Below are positions 8,593 through 16,257 of a DNA stretch of 64,000 nucleotides, in pieces (positions within the stretch are counted from its first letter, which is position 1; every line of letters begins with the position of its first letter). The notes below the pieces were generated by a model that did no database searches, was not told the DNA's origin, and worked only from the letters and a program-made list of their open reading frames with translations. The DNA comes from Anianibacter sp965662745 (GTDB taxonomy: Bacteria > Pseudomonadota > Alphaproteobacteria > Rhodobacterales > Rhodobacteraceae). The stretch covers positions 1-64,000 of the forward strand of contig CBFIJK010000006.1 of assembly GCA_965662745.1 (NCBI GenBank). The letters are read 5' to 3'. A program made the position numbers and the translations under genes.

Positions 8593-9756
8593 ATGCCCGT
8601 GATCACCGAAATCGAGGACCTTCGCCGCATCTACAAGCGCCGCGTGCCGAAGATGTTCTACGACTACACCGAATCCGGGAGCTGGACGGAACAGACCTTC
8701 CGCGAGAATTCATCCGATTTCGACCTGATCCGGCTACGCCAGAAGGTGGCGGTGGACATGACCGGACGGTCGACCGCGAGCCAGATGATCGGACAGGATA
8801 TGTCGATGCCCGTCGCGCTGGCGCCGGTGGGCTCGACCGGGATGCAATGGGCAGATGGCGAAATCCTCGCCTGCCGCGCGGCGCACAAGTTCGGCACGCA
8901 GTTCACGCTGTCGACCATGTCGGTCTGTTCGGTCGAGGCGGTGGCGGATGCGGTGAACAAGCCGTTCTGGTTCCAGCTCTATGTGATGCGCGACTGGGAT
9001 TTCGTCACCCGCATGATCGAGCGCGCGAAAGAGGCGAAATGCTCGGCGCTGGTGCTGACGCTGGACCTCCAGATCCTCGGACAACGGCACCGCGACCTAA
9101 AGAACGGGCTGACCGTTCCGATCAAGCCCACCGTTGCGAATATCGCCGATCTGTCGACCAAGTGGTCGTGGATGATGGCGATGGCCAAGACGAAGAACAA
9201 AAGCTTCGGCAATATCGTTGGCCATGTGACCGGCGTCAGCGATCTCAGCTCGCTGTCGGTCTGGGCCGCCGAAAGCTTTGATCCGTCGCTTGATTGGGAA
9301 AAGATAAAGAAGATCAAGGAAATGTGGGGCGGTCCGCTGATCCTGAAGGGCATACTCGACGTCGAGGACGCCAAGAAGGCTCTGAATGTCGGGGCCGACG
9401 CAATCATCGTGTCGAACCATGGTGGCCGCCAGCTTGACGGCGCGCTGTCCTCGATCCGGATGCTGCCGCAAATCCTCGATGCCGTGGGCGACAAGGTCGA
9501 GGTACATCTCGACAGCGGCATCCGATCGGGTCAGGACGTGCTGAAGGCGCTCGCCATGGGCGCAAAGGGCACCTACATCGGCCGCGCCGCTGTCTACGGG
9601 CTAGGTGCAATGGGCGAGCAGGGCGTGACCCGCGCGCTCGAGGTCATCCATAAGGAACTCGACACAACCATGGCGCTCTGCGGCGAGAAATCCGTGAAGG
9701 ACCTGTCCCGCGATAACCTGCTTATCCCGAAGGATTTTGAAGGCGACTGGATGTAG
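8593..9756 (+). CDS. lldD: FMN-dependent alpha-hydroxy acid dehydrogenase (L-lactate dehydrogenase-like)
   Basis: This 387-residue TIM-barrel flavoprotein oxidises L-2-hydroxy acids, most likely L-lactate, to the keto acid. The active-site motif 'SNHGGRQLDG' (residues 274-283) carries the catalytic His276. The N-terminal 'KMFYDYTESGSWTEQT' and 'LAPVGSTGMQW' are typical of the family. I chose the ATG at 8593 over an upstream start because the first 20 residues of the longer frame are Arg-rich and unlike the family. Its 3' end overlaps the convergent MFS gene by 35 bases. The symbol is given by similarity; related enzymes act on other hydroxy acids. Confidence 0.88.
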   Translation: MPVITEIEDLRRIYKRRVPKMFYDYTESGSWTEQTFRENSSDFDLIRLRQKVAVDMTGRSTASQMIGQDMSMPVALAPVGSTGMQWADGEILACRAAHKFGTQFTLSTMSVCSVEAVADAVNKPFWFQLYVMRDWDFVTRMIERAKEAKCSALVLTLDLQILGQRHRDLKNGLTVPIKPTVANIADLSTKWSWMMAMAKTKNKSFGNIVGHVTGVSDLSSLSVWAAESFDPSLDWEKIKKIKEMWGGPLILKGILDVEDAKKALNVGADAIIVSNHGGRQLDGALSSIRMLPQILDAVGDKVEVHLDSGIRSGQDVLKALAMGAKGTYIGRAAVYGLGAMGEQGVTRALEVIHKELDTTMALCGEKSVKDLSRDNLLIPKDFEGDWM

Positions 9757-10888
9757 TCCGCGACAGTGCAAGAAGCGCCAGCGGCATCAGTAGCGTCAGC
9801 ACCGCGATCCAGCCAAAGGCCGCGCGCAGTGTCAGTGCCTCGCTGATCCACCCCATCAGGGGCGGGCCGATGAAGAACCCGGTGAAGCCAAGAAGCGAGC
9901 AGCGCGAGACAGTGACCGCGCGCTTGCCGGGCGGCGCCAGGCGGCCCGCCAGTGAAAAGGCGAGTGGCGCGGTGACCGACACGCCCAGCCCAAGGATGCC
10001 GAAGCCGAGATAGGCCATCCACGGCGCGGTCGCGACCGAGGCCAGCGCGGCCCCCGCCGCGCAGACCAGCGCCGCAACGACGATGACCCGGCCCTCTTTG
10101 CCGCGGATCGTCAGAAGGTGCCCGGCAAAGCGCCCGGCGAACATCGTCAGGCCCAGCACCGCGGGGCCCAGCGCACCCTCTGCCGCGCGCCCGCCCAGCG
10201 TGCGTTCGACATGGAGCGCCGACCAACCCTCGGTCGCGTTCTCGGCCAGAAAACCGATCAGCGTGATAATTCCTGTCCAGATGGCAACCTGGTTGAACCC
10301 GCCCATGCCCGAGGGTCCGGTGTCGTCATCACCCGTCTCGACCCGGCTTTTCATCCGCGTCGACAGGCCCGCGACGATCAGCGCGATACCGAGAAATACC
10401 CAAAGGGGCGCGATCCCCGCCTCGCGCGGGACTGCCATGCTGGCCGCCGCGATGCCGTAGATCAGCGAATATCCGGCGTGGTTGAGGTTCATCAAGGACC
10501 GGCCAGAGGAGGATTCAGCTGCCGCGACGCGGATATTGACCAGCACGTCCAAAAGCCCCGTACCAAGGCCCGCAAAAAAGATCGCCACGACGAACAGGGC
10601 CACCGATCCAGCCCCCGCAACCCCCGCGAAGGCCACAGCCGCCAAGAGCGCCGCCACAACCGGTGCATTGGCCCCGATGCGCTTGTCGATCGCGGGTGCG
10701 GCCCACATCGCACCGATGGCGCCGATGGCACCTGCCAGCATCGCCGTGCCGAAGATGCCATCGCTCATCCCGAGGCTGGATTTGATATCGGGGATGGTCG
10801 CGGCAAAGCTGCCCCAGAAGAGGCCGATGGCTGCAAAGCCGGGGAAGGTGCGCGCGCTGAGGCGAAGATCATTGGCAAGACCGGTCAT
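9722..10888 (-). CDS. MFS transporter
   Basis: This 388-residue integral membrane protein has about 12 hydrophobic segments and the layout of a major facilitator. It belongs to the YbjJ-like/fucose-permease-like group ('GTGLLDVLVNIRVAAAE', 'MNLNHAGYSLIYG', 'GVSVTAPLAFSLAGRLAPPG'). A loop near residue 185 is rich in acidic residues and glycine. No substrate can be assigned. It converges on and overlaps the end of the lactate-dehydrogenase-like gene. About 150 bases separate its start from the rplY gene, which runs in the opposite direction. Confidence 0.9.
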   Translation of the reverse strand: MTGLANDLRLSARTFPGFAAIGLFWGSFAATIPDIKSSLGMSDGIFGTAMLAGAIGAIGAMWAAPAIDKRIGANAPVVAALLAAVAFAGVAGAGSVALFVVAIFFAGLGTGLLDVLVNIRVAAAESSSGRSLMNLNHAGYSLIYGIAAASMAVPREAGIAPLWVFLGIALIVAGLSTRMKSRVETGDDDTGPSGMGGFNQVAIWTGIITLIGFLAENATEGWSALHVERTLGGRAAEGALGPAVLGLTMFAGRFAGHLLTIRGKEGRVIVVAALVCAAGAALASVATAPWMAYLGFGILGLGVSVTAPLAFSLAGRLAPPGKRAVTVSRCSLLGFTGFFIGPPLMGWISEALTLRAAFGWIAVLTLLMPLALLALSRTTSSRLQNPSG

Positions 10889-11038
10889 TGGCTCGCTCTG
10901 CCCGCTTCGCGCCGCGCGCGCAACCCGTCAAGAAAGGCCTTTTCAACGGGGGTCTATCGGACTATACGCCACGCCTTGTGAAACCCGGGCATACACCCTT
11001 GGAGGATGCCCGACCAATGCAAACAGGAGTTATGCATC

Positions 11039-11722
11039 ATGGCTGGTGAGATCCCAGATCTGCACGCCACGGAGCGCACGGGGACAGGCAAGGGGGCCGC
11101 CCGGCAAGCACGCCGTGAAAATCTCGTACCGGGAATCGTTTACGGGGGCGGTGTCGATCCGCTGCCGATCAACCTTCCGTTCAATGTCCTCATCAAGAAC
11201 CTGCGCGCTGGCCGGTTCCTGGCAACGCTTTACAACCTCAAGGTCGATGGCCACGAGGATGTCCGCGTGATCTGCCGGAACGTGCAGCGCGACGTGGTGA
11301 AGGACCTTCCGACGCATGTCGATTTCATGCGCCTGCGCCGGACGTCGAAGATCGCGCTGTTCATCCCCGTCGAAATCACCGGCGAAGAGAACTGCCCCGG
11401 CATCAAGAAGGGCGGCATCCTGACCATGGTGCGCCCCGAGGTCGAACTTGTCGTGACCGCGGGCGATATCCCCGAGAAGATCACGCTCGATATTTCGGGT
11501 CTCGAGAATATCGGCGACACGGCAACGATCTCGATGATCGACCTGCCCGAAGGGTCCAAGCCGACCATCGACCGTGATTTCGTCATCGCGAACATCTCGG
11601 CGCCGTCGGGTCTGGCAAGCCAGGCCGATGACGACGAGGAAGACGTCGCTGCGGACGAAGTGCCCACCACGGAAATGGGCCCGCCCGATGACGCCACCGA
11701 AGGCGATCAGAACGAAGATTGA
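11039..11722 (+). CDS. rplY: 50S ribosomal protein L25/general stress protein Ctc
   Basis: This 227-residue two-domain L25 (CTC form) binds 5S rRNA in the large subunit. The N-terminal L25 part includes 'RENLVPGIVYGGG', and the C-terminal TL5/Ctc beta domain includes 'TLDISGLENIGDTATISMID'. The tail from about residue 195 is very acidic ('DDDEEDVAADEVP'), as in other alphaproteobacteria. I chose the ATG at 11039, which has AGGAG nine bases upstream. An earlier in-frame start adds 11 unlikely residues. A strong terminator follows directly. In many genomes rplY sits just upstream of pth; here pth is 1.5 kb downstream on the same strand with several genes between. Confidence 0.96.
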   Translation: MAGEIPDLHATERTGTGKGAARQARRENLVPGIVYGGGVDPLPINLPFNVLIKNLRAGRFLATLYNLKVDGHEDVRVICRNVQRDVVKDLPTHVDFMRLRRTSKIALFIPVEITGEENCPGIKKGGILTMVRPEVELVVTAGDIPEKITLDISGLENIGDTATISMIDLPEGSKPTIDRDFVIANISAPSGLASQADDDEEDVAADEVPTTEMGPPDDATEGDQNED

Positions 11723-11745
11723 TCGGACCACAATCCGGTTTGCAG

Positions 11746-11769
11746 CGGGGCCCTTCGGGGCCCCGTTTT
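11746..11769 (+). terminator. Rho-independent terminator of rplY
   Basis: An eight-pair stem (CGGGGCCC with GGGCCCCG, 11746-11753 and 11758-11765) with a TTCG loop is followed by TTTT. It lies 24 bases after the rplY stop codon. Confidence 0.9.
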
Positions 11770-11848
11770 ACATTCGCGGGGTCTTTGGCTATCTTCACAC
11801 CCCAGACGCGGCTATCCTTCGGCAGTTACGCAGCAAGGCAGTTCCCGC

Positions 11849-12111
11849 ATGTCCGGCATCAAGATCGCCGTCACGCAACCGTCGCCGCCCCTCTCCAACA
11901 TGTCTGGGAGGTCCATACCGCCCCGAATGCTATTGCCCTCGCACCGGACGGTGGCAGGCAGTCTCGGACGACCTTTGCCCCGTCCGAGGACGGGACGGAG
12001 GTGACTATGGCTTTCGATGTCGAAACCAAGAATCCGGTTGAGATGCAGCGGGGCGGTTGGACGGCAATCCTGAACAATTTCAAGGCTTACGCGGAACGAA
12101 CATCGCGCTGA
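11849..12111 (+). pseudogene. AHSA1/SRPBCC family gene remnant
   Basis: A start 'MSGIKIAVT' at 11849 changes frame near 11875 into 'VAAPLQHVWEVHTAPNAI'. That piece runs directly into the C-terminal part 'DGGRQSRTTFAPSEDGTEV' and 'GGWTAILNNFKAYAE'. Intact AHSA1 proteins are about 140 residues long with some 60-70 residues between these two parts, so both a frameshift and an internal deletion are present. The family folds as a START-like ligand-binding cavity. The remnant lies between rplY and the small merF-like gene. Confidence 0.7.
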
Positions 12112-12130
12112 CGAATAGGGGACGACGCGA

Positions 12131-12340
12131 ATGGCAGGCAGACTTCTGAGAATTGGCGCGGCCGGATCGGCCATTGCTGCGCTCTGCTGTTTCACTCCGA
12201 TCCTGCCCGCTGTCCTTACCTCACTCGGGCTGTCGGGACTGGTGGGGTTCTTGTATACAGATGCTGTTTTGCTGCCGGTTCTGGCCGGATTTCTCATGCT
12301 GACGGGGTATGCGCTATGGAAACGCAAAACGAGGGGGTAA
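12131..12340 (+). CDS. merF: MerF-like small mercury transport protein
   Basis: This 69-residue protein has two hydrophobic segments (about 9-31 and 36-60) and an adjacent cysteine pair Cys19-Cys20 in 'AALCCFTPILPAVL', which match MerF of mercury resistance systems. MerF carries Hg(II) across the inner membrane, passing it between cysteine pairs. MerF normally has a second cysteine pair; none is visible here, so it may be a divergent member. It overlaps by 25 bases with a Cys-rich protein, so the two form a unit. No merA, merR or merT is nearby. Confidence 0.75.
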   Translation: MAGRLLRIGAAGSAIAALCCFTPILPAVLTSLGLSGLVGFLYTDAVLLPVLAGFLMLTGYALWKRKTRG

Positions 12341-12540
12341 CACTTGAAACCGTTCTGACCTGCCCCTCCTGCGGGCATGTCGCGACCGAGGCAATGCCGA
12401 CCGATGCGTGCCAGTGGTTCTATGAATGCACCGGCTGTCACACGGTCCTCAGACCGCGCGCCGGGGATTGCTGCGTCTTTTGTTCTTACGCAACCGTCCC
12501 CTGCCCGCCCATCCAAGTGGGCGGCTCTTGCTGCGGCTGA
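12316..12540 (+). CDS. GDCCVFCSY-type cysteine-rich small protein
   Basis: The protein has 74 residues, 11 of them cysteines. CxxC pairs lie at 16/19 and 38/41, the signature 'GDCCVFCSYATVPCPPIQ' lies at about 50-67, and a C-terminal 'SCCG' closes it. Proteins with this signature recur beside merF-like genes in proteobacteria and are annotated as GDCCVxC domain proteins. Their role is not established, but binding of soft metals such as Hg or Zn is a reasonable inference. It starts inside the end of the merF-like gene. No terminator is evident before the convergent gene. Confidence 0.82.
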   Translation: METQNEGVTLETVLTCPSCGHVATEAMPTDACQWFYECTGCHTVLRPRAGDCCVFCSYATVPCPPIQVGGSCCG

Positions 12541-12564
12541 ACCAGCTTCACGCTGTCAGACCGA

Positions 12565-12873
12565 TCAAACCTCGATATCCAGCACGATCAGCCCGTCCAC
12601 GCCGCCTTCGGCCCGCTCGACGATCTTGGACCCAAGCGCGCGGTGGTCGGGATGGTCGGCATAAGTTTTCAGATCGTCCCAGCTGGCAAAATCAATCGTG
12701 AAGGCGTGCAGGTACCCGCGCTCGATCTCTTCGGGGCTGGTCGACCGCCCTCCGGTGAACCTGCGTGCACCCGGCAAGGTATCGACGAGCGCGGCGAGGC
12801 CGTCGTAAATCCCGGCGATCTGCTCCTCCGGAACATCGTCGCGGAATTTCGTCAGGACGATATGGCGGATCAT
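12565..12873 (-). CDS. Dabb (stress-responsive A/B barrel) protein
   Basis: This 102-residue protein begins 'MIRHIVLTKFRDDVPEEQI' and contains 'YLHAFTIDFASWDDLKTYAD' and 'HPDHRALG', hallmarks of the stress-responsive alpha/beta-barrel (Dabb) fold. Dabb proteins are dimeric ferredoxin-like barrels with varied or unknown functions. Its start overlaps the stop of the upstream monooxygenase-like gene (ATGA), so the two ferredoxin-like-fold proteins are co-expressed. A specific reaction cannot be assigned. Confidence 0.9.
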   Translation of the reverse strand: MIRHIVLTKFRDDVPEEQIAGIYDGLAALVDTLPGARRFTGGRSTSPEEIERGYLHAFTIDFASWDDLKTYADHPDHRALGSKIVERAEGGVDGLIVLDIEV

Positions 12874-13181
12874 TCCAGTTCCTGCACGCTTTCGAACAGC
12901 TCCAGTTCCGGCGGGCCAAGGTAGAGGCCCTTGTTCCCGCCAGCGCCCTTGTGGGCCTCACGGAAGGCTTCGGATTTCGTCCAGTCGATGAAATGCGCCT
13001 CGCTCTCCCACATCGTGTGCGAGGCATAAGCGCGGTAGGTGTCTTTCTCTTCGCCCTTCAGCAAATGGAATGCCTTGAAGCCGGGCACCGATTTGAGGTG
13101 ACTGTCGCGGCTGGACCAGACCTCTTCGAACGCCTCTTCCTGTCCAAGCTTCACCTTGAAGTGGTTCATCGTCAGGTACAT
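12870..13181 (-). CDS. Antibiotic biosynthesis monooxygenase (HmoA/IsdG-like) protein
   Basis: This 103-residue protein of the ABM fold resembles heme-degrading monooxygenases of the HmoA/IsdG type. It has Asn6 in 'MYLTMNHFKVK', a Trp in 'HTMWESEAHFIDWTKSEAF', and a His in 'REAHKG', compatible with the Asn-Trp-His triad of that group. Heme oxidation is therefore possible but unproven. I chose the ATG at 13181, where GAGGCGGCG lies close upstream; longer versions run into the divergent pth gene. It is coupled to the Dabb gene. Confidence 0.82.
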   Translation of the reverse strand: MYLTMNHFKVKLGQEEAFEEVWSSRDSHLKSVPGFKAFHLLKGEEKDTYRAYASHTMWESEAHFIDWTKSEAFREAHKGAGGNKGLYLGPPELELFESVQELE

Positions 13182-13254
13182 CGCCGCCTCCTCTGGCAAA
13201 TTTCGTCTCGATACGACATGTAAGGCCCAGACACCCCCTGCAAAGGAGCCCGCC

Positions 13255-13947
13255 ATGAAGCTCTTCGTCGGTCTAGGCAATCCGGGCGCGAAATACGCGC
13301 GCAACCGGCACAATATCGGGTTCATGGCGCTTGACCAGATCGCAAGCGATCACGGCTTTCCCGCATGGCGCGGCAAGTTTCAGGGACAGGTGACCGAAGG
13401 ACGGCTGGGCCGCGACAAGGTGCTGCTGCTGAAGCCGGGGACCTACATGAACAAATCTGGCCAATCGGTCGCCGAAGCCGCGCAGTTCTACAAGCTCGGC
13501 CCGGAAGACGTCATCGTGCTGCATGACGAACTGGACCTCACGCCGGGCAAATGCCGTGTGAAGGATGGCGGCGGACATGCGGGGCATAATGGCCTACGCT
13601 CGATCCACGCGCATCTGGGGCAAGATTATCGGCGCGTGCGGCTGGGCATCGGGCATCCGGGACACAAGGATCAGGTCGCAAATTACGTGCTGCATGATTT
13701 CGCCAAGGCGGATGAGGCGTGGCTCGATGACCTGATCCGCGGGATTTCCGATGGCGCGGCCGCGCTTGCCGACGGCGATGGCGGGCGGTTCATGAACGCG
13801 GTCGCGCTGCGCACGGCCCCAGCACGGTCGTCGGAAAAGCCCAAGCCCAAGCCCAAGGTGGAAGAACCCCACGCGCGCCCCGCGCCAGAGGATGCCCCGG
13901 CCGACGACCCATCCCCGCTGCAAAAGCTAATGGACCGCTTCAAATGA
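13255..13947 (+). CDS. pth: Peptidyl-tRNA hydrolase
   Basis: This enzyme frees tRNA from peptidyl-tRNA that drops off ribosomes. The catalytic features are visible: Asn9 in 'VGLGNPG', His19 in 'RNRHNIGF', and the Asp in 'HDELDL'. 'GGGHAGHNGLRS' is also typical. The core fills about 185 residues. The remaining C-terminal extension to residue 230 is rich in Lys, Pro, Ala and Asp ('KPKPKPKVEE'), longer than in enterobacteria but usual in Rhodobacteraceae. The ATG at 13255 follows AAAGGAG. It overlaps the next gene by four bases. Confidence 0.96.
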   Translation: MKLFVGLGNPGAKYARNRHNIGFMALDQIASDHGFPAWRGKFQGQVTEGRLGRDKVLLLKPGTYMNKSGQSVAEAAQFYKLGPEDVIVLHDELDLTPGKCRVKDGGGHAGHNGLRSIHAHLGQDYRRVRLGIGHPGHKDQVANYVLHDFAKADEAWLDDLIRGISDGAAALADGDGGRFMNAVALRTAPARSSEKPKPKPKVEEPHARPAPEDAPADDPSPLQKLMDRFK

Positions 13948-14975
13948 GCGTACGCGCCGCCTTTGCCCAGCAGGCAAGGGCATGTGCGGCGCTCGGATCG
14001 CCCTTCACCGCGCGCGTGCTTGCGCTTGCGGGTGACCGGCTGACACCCAAGACGGCGGCGGGGCGGATGATCCTTGATTGGCCGGGCGATGCGGCGGGCG
14101 CAGCGGATTCGGTGCCTCTTCGGTTCGCCGGTGCGTTGCACCGGTTGGTTCAGCGGCGCGAGGCCGGTTTGGCCGAGCATTGGCCGCCCTTCGAGACAAA
14201 GGATGCCGCGCTTTGGGCGGCGGTCGAACACGCGATGGAGACGCAGTCAGAGGCACTATTCGACTGGCTCAGGTCTCCGCCGCAAACGAACGAAGTGCGG
14301 CGCGCTGCTGCTCTGGTCCCGGCGCTGCACCTCGTGGCGGCCCATTCCGAGGGCGATCTGCATCTTCTGGAACTTGGCGCCAGCGCGGGCCTCAACCTGT
14401 TGCTCGACCGTTTTGCCGTGCAGGCGGGCGAGGTGTCCTATGGGCCGGAGGAACCGATCCTGACCCTTGCGCCGGACTGGACGGGCCCCGCTCCGCAGCC
14501 CTCTGCCGTGCGCATCGCAGCCCGGCGCGGTGTGGACTTACAGCCCATCGACCCGAGCGACCCCGAGGACAGGGAACGGCTGCTGTCCTACCTCTGGCCC
14601 GACCAGCCGGAGCGGCGGGCACGCACCCTTGCCGCGCTGGACGCGGCGCAGAAGATGCGGCTGACGGTTGAGACAGGCGATGCGGGCGGATGGCTGGAAG
14701 ACGCGCTAGCCAATGTGCCAATAGGCCAGATGCCAATCGTCTATCACACCGTCGCGTGGCAGTACTTCCCCGACGCCACGAAGGCCAAGGCGATGGGCGC
14801 GATGTCTCGCTTCGGTCAGACCCGTCCCCTCGCCCGCATCGGGCTGGAGGCTGATGGCGAGGCGCCGGGCGGAGGCCTGACCCTGACCCTATGGCCGGGC
14901 GAGCAGGTTATTCCCCTTGGACGCGCCGATTTTCACGGGCGCTGGGTGGACTGGCAGGGCCCGGCGGCTATCTGA
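13944..14975 (+). CDS. DUF2332 family protein
   Basis: This 343-residue protein is recognised as DUF2332 by 'LHLLELGASAGLNLLLDRF' (about 133-151), 'RRGVDLQPIDPSDPEDRERL' and 'VYHTVAWQYFPD'. The 'ELGASAGLN' segment resembles a SAM-binding glycine loop, so a methyltransferase-like fold is possible, but no activity is known. It overlaps pth by four bases and precedes the DUF2237 gene by five, so the three probably form one transcription unit. Confidence 0.85.
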   Translation: MSVRAAFAQQARACAALGSPFTARVLALAGDRLTPKTAAGRMILDWPGDAAGAADSVPLRFAGALHRLVQRREAGLAEHWPPFETKDAALWAAVEHAMETQSEALFDWLRSPPQTNEVRRAAALVPALHLVAAHSEGDLHLLELGASAGLNLLLDRFAVQAGEVSYGPEEPILTLAPDWTGPAPQPSAVRIAARRGVDLQPIDPSDPEDRERLLSYLWPDQPERRARTLAALDAAQKMRLTVETGDAGGWLEDALANVPIGQMPIVYHTVAWQYFPDATKAKAMGAMSRFGQTRPLARIGLEADGEAPGGGLTLTLWPGEQVIPLGRADFHGRWVDWQGPAAI

Positions 14976-14980
14976 GGGAC

Positions 14981-15370
14981 ATGAGCACATCGCCCGATCC
15001 TTCCTTCAACATCCTCGGCGGTCGGCTGGAGCCTTGCTCGACCGAACCGCTGACCGGTTTCTTCCGCAATGGCGCCTGCGACACTTGCGCGGCCGATCAA
15101 GGCAGCCACACCGTCTGCGCCGTCATGACAGCGGAATTCCTCGCCTTCTCGAAATACGTGGGCAATGACCTGTCGACTCCGCGCCCGGAATTCGGCTTTG
15201 CGGGGCTGAAGCCGGGGGACAAATGGTGCCTTTGCGCCGGGCGCTTCCTGCAGGCGCATGAGGACGGCTGCGCACCGAAGGTCGATCTGGCCGCAACGCA
15301 TATCCGCGCGCTCGACATCGTGCCGATCGACGTTCTGCGGACCTACGCGCTGGACGATGCCACGGGTTGA
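14981..15370 (+). CDS. DUF2237 family protein
   Basis: This 129-residue protein matches DUF2237 ('NILGGRLEPCSTEPLTGFFR', 'TVCAVMTAEFLAFSKYVGND', 'GLKPGDKWCLCAGRF', 'HIRALDIVPIDVL'). The family is small, Cys-containing and of unknown function. Cysteines in 'GACDTCAADQG' and 'WCLCAGR' could bind metal. The start at 14981 lies just after the DUF2332 gene. Its 3' end overlaps the convergent LuxR-type gene by about 28 bases. Confidence 0.9.
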   Translation: MSTSPDPSFNILGGRLEPCSTEPLTGFFRNGACDTCAADQGSHTVCAVMTAEFLAFSKYVGNDLSTPRPEFGFAGLKPGDKWCLCAGRFLQAHEDGCAPKVDLAATHIRALDIVPIDVLRTYALDDATG

Positions 15371-15864
15371 GCGGCGGGTACGATCGCGTCGCCCATCAGA
15401 TCGTCCAGAAACAGGCTTAGCAGCTGCGGCCGCCCGCTGACCCCGGCCTTGCGGTATACGGCGTTCGTCTGTGCCTTGACCGTGCCTTCGGACGTGCTGC
15501 GCACTGACGCAATTTCCGAAAGTGAGAGGCCCTTGATCGCGAAGAGGGCCACCTCGCGTTCCGCTGGGGTCAGACCCCAATCGGCGAAGCGTTCTTCAAG
15601 AATTTCAGCGAAGGCCCCCGACGCGACGCGAAGCTGCGCCTCGATCCGGGCGCTGCGCCGCTCGGCCCGAATGAGGGTGATCGCGCCAAAGCCCAGTCCA
15701 ATGATCAGGCCAAGCGCTGCGCCAAGTTCCATCAATTCGCGGGTCTGCCAGCTGATCGGGCTGGCGCGCAGGCCAAGCACAGTTGCGATCAGATCCCACA
15801 TGAAGATGATCGTGCAGACCGCCTGCACCGCCAGCCCGGCGTAAAGAAGCGCAGGCCTAATCAT
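15343..15864 (-). CDS. Membrane-anchored LuxR-type transcriptional regulator
   Basis: This 173-residue protein has two N-terminal membrane segments (about 5-27 and 44-66). A short linker and a C-terminal LuxR/GerE HTH follow ('GLTPAEREVALFAIKGLSLS', 'EIASVRSTSEGTVKAQTNAV'). It has no receiver domain, so any signal would enter through the membrane part. Start choice is between tandem ATGs at 15867 and 15864; AAGGG lies 8 bases before 15864. It overlaps the end of the upstream PepSY-like gene (15857), so it is coupled to it and may control the locus. Confidence 0.8.
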   Translation of the reverse strand: MIRPALLYAGLAVQAVCTIIFMWDLIATVLGLRASPISWQTRELMELGAALGLIIGLGFGAITLIRAERRSARIEAQLRVASGAFAEILEERFADWGLTPAEREVALFAIKGLSLSEIASVRSTSEGTVKAQTNAVYRKAGVSGRPQLLSLFLDDLMGDAIVPAAQPVASSSA

Positions 15865-16195
15865 CATCGTCGCCCTTGCCGCGCTTGTCGTCGTCTTCCT
15901 CTTCGTCGTCGTCGTCATCCAGATCGACCACCCAGCCCAGGGGCAGTCGGAACCCGCCATCCTCGGCCTCTGAATAGTCGCGCAGAACCTCTCCGGTGGC
16001 GCGGTTCAGGATGATCTCTCGGTCGATATCGTCCTTCTCGGCGACGATGCGAATGCGTCCAAGCCAGGTACGTTCGACCGAAATATCGTCATAGCCATCG
16101 GTCTGAAGCTGCGTGATCCAGGCCGACACGAAATCCTGCGCGGCGGCGGGTGCCGCCATCAGCATCAGGCCAAGGGCAAAGAGAATGGGGCGCAT
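15857..16195 (-). CDS. Secreted PepSY-like protein with acidic tail
   Basis: This 112-residue protein has a Sec signal peptide (about 1-20, ending 'APAAAQ'). A single PepSY-like module follows ('WITQLQTDGYDDISVERTWL' and 'ILNRATGEVLRDY'), then a very acidic tail ('DLDDDDDEEEDDDKRG'). PepSY domains occur in periplasmic or extracytoplasmic proteins and often modulate partners. The acidic tail could bind divalent cations, but this is inference. It is a paralogue of the next gene upstream (16258-16557). I chose the start at 16195 because the signal peptide begins there. Confidence 0.75.
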   Translation of the reverse strand: MRPILFALGLMLMAAPAAAQDFVSAWITQLQTDGYDDISVERTWLGRIRIVAEKDDIDREIILNRATGEVLRDYSEAEDGGFRLPLGWVVDLDDDDDEEEDDDKRGKGDDDD

Positions 16196-16257
16196 GGGCC
16201 GATCTCCAACAGGTGGTCCCGGTCTAGGCGACCGGGACCCTTGCGACAAGCGCGGGC

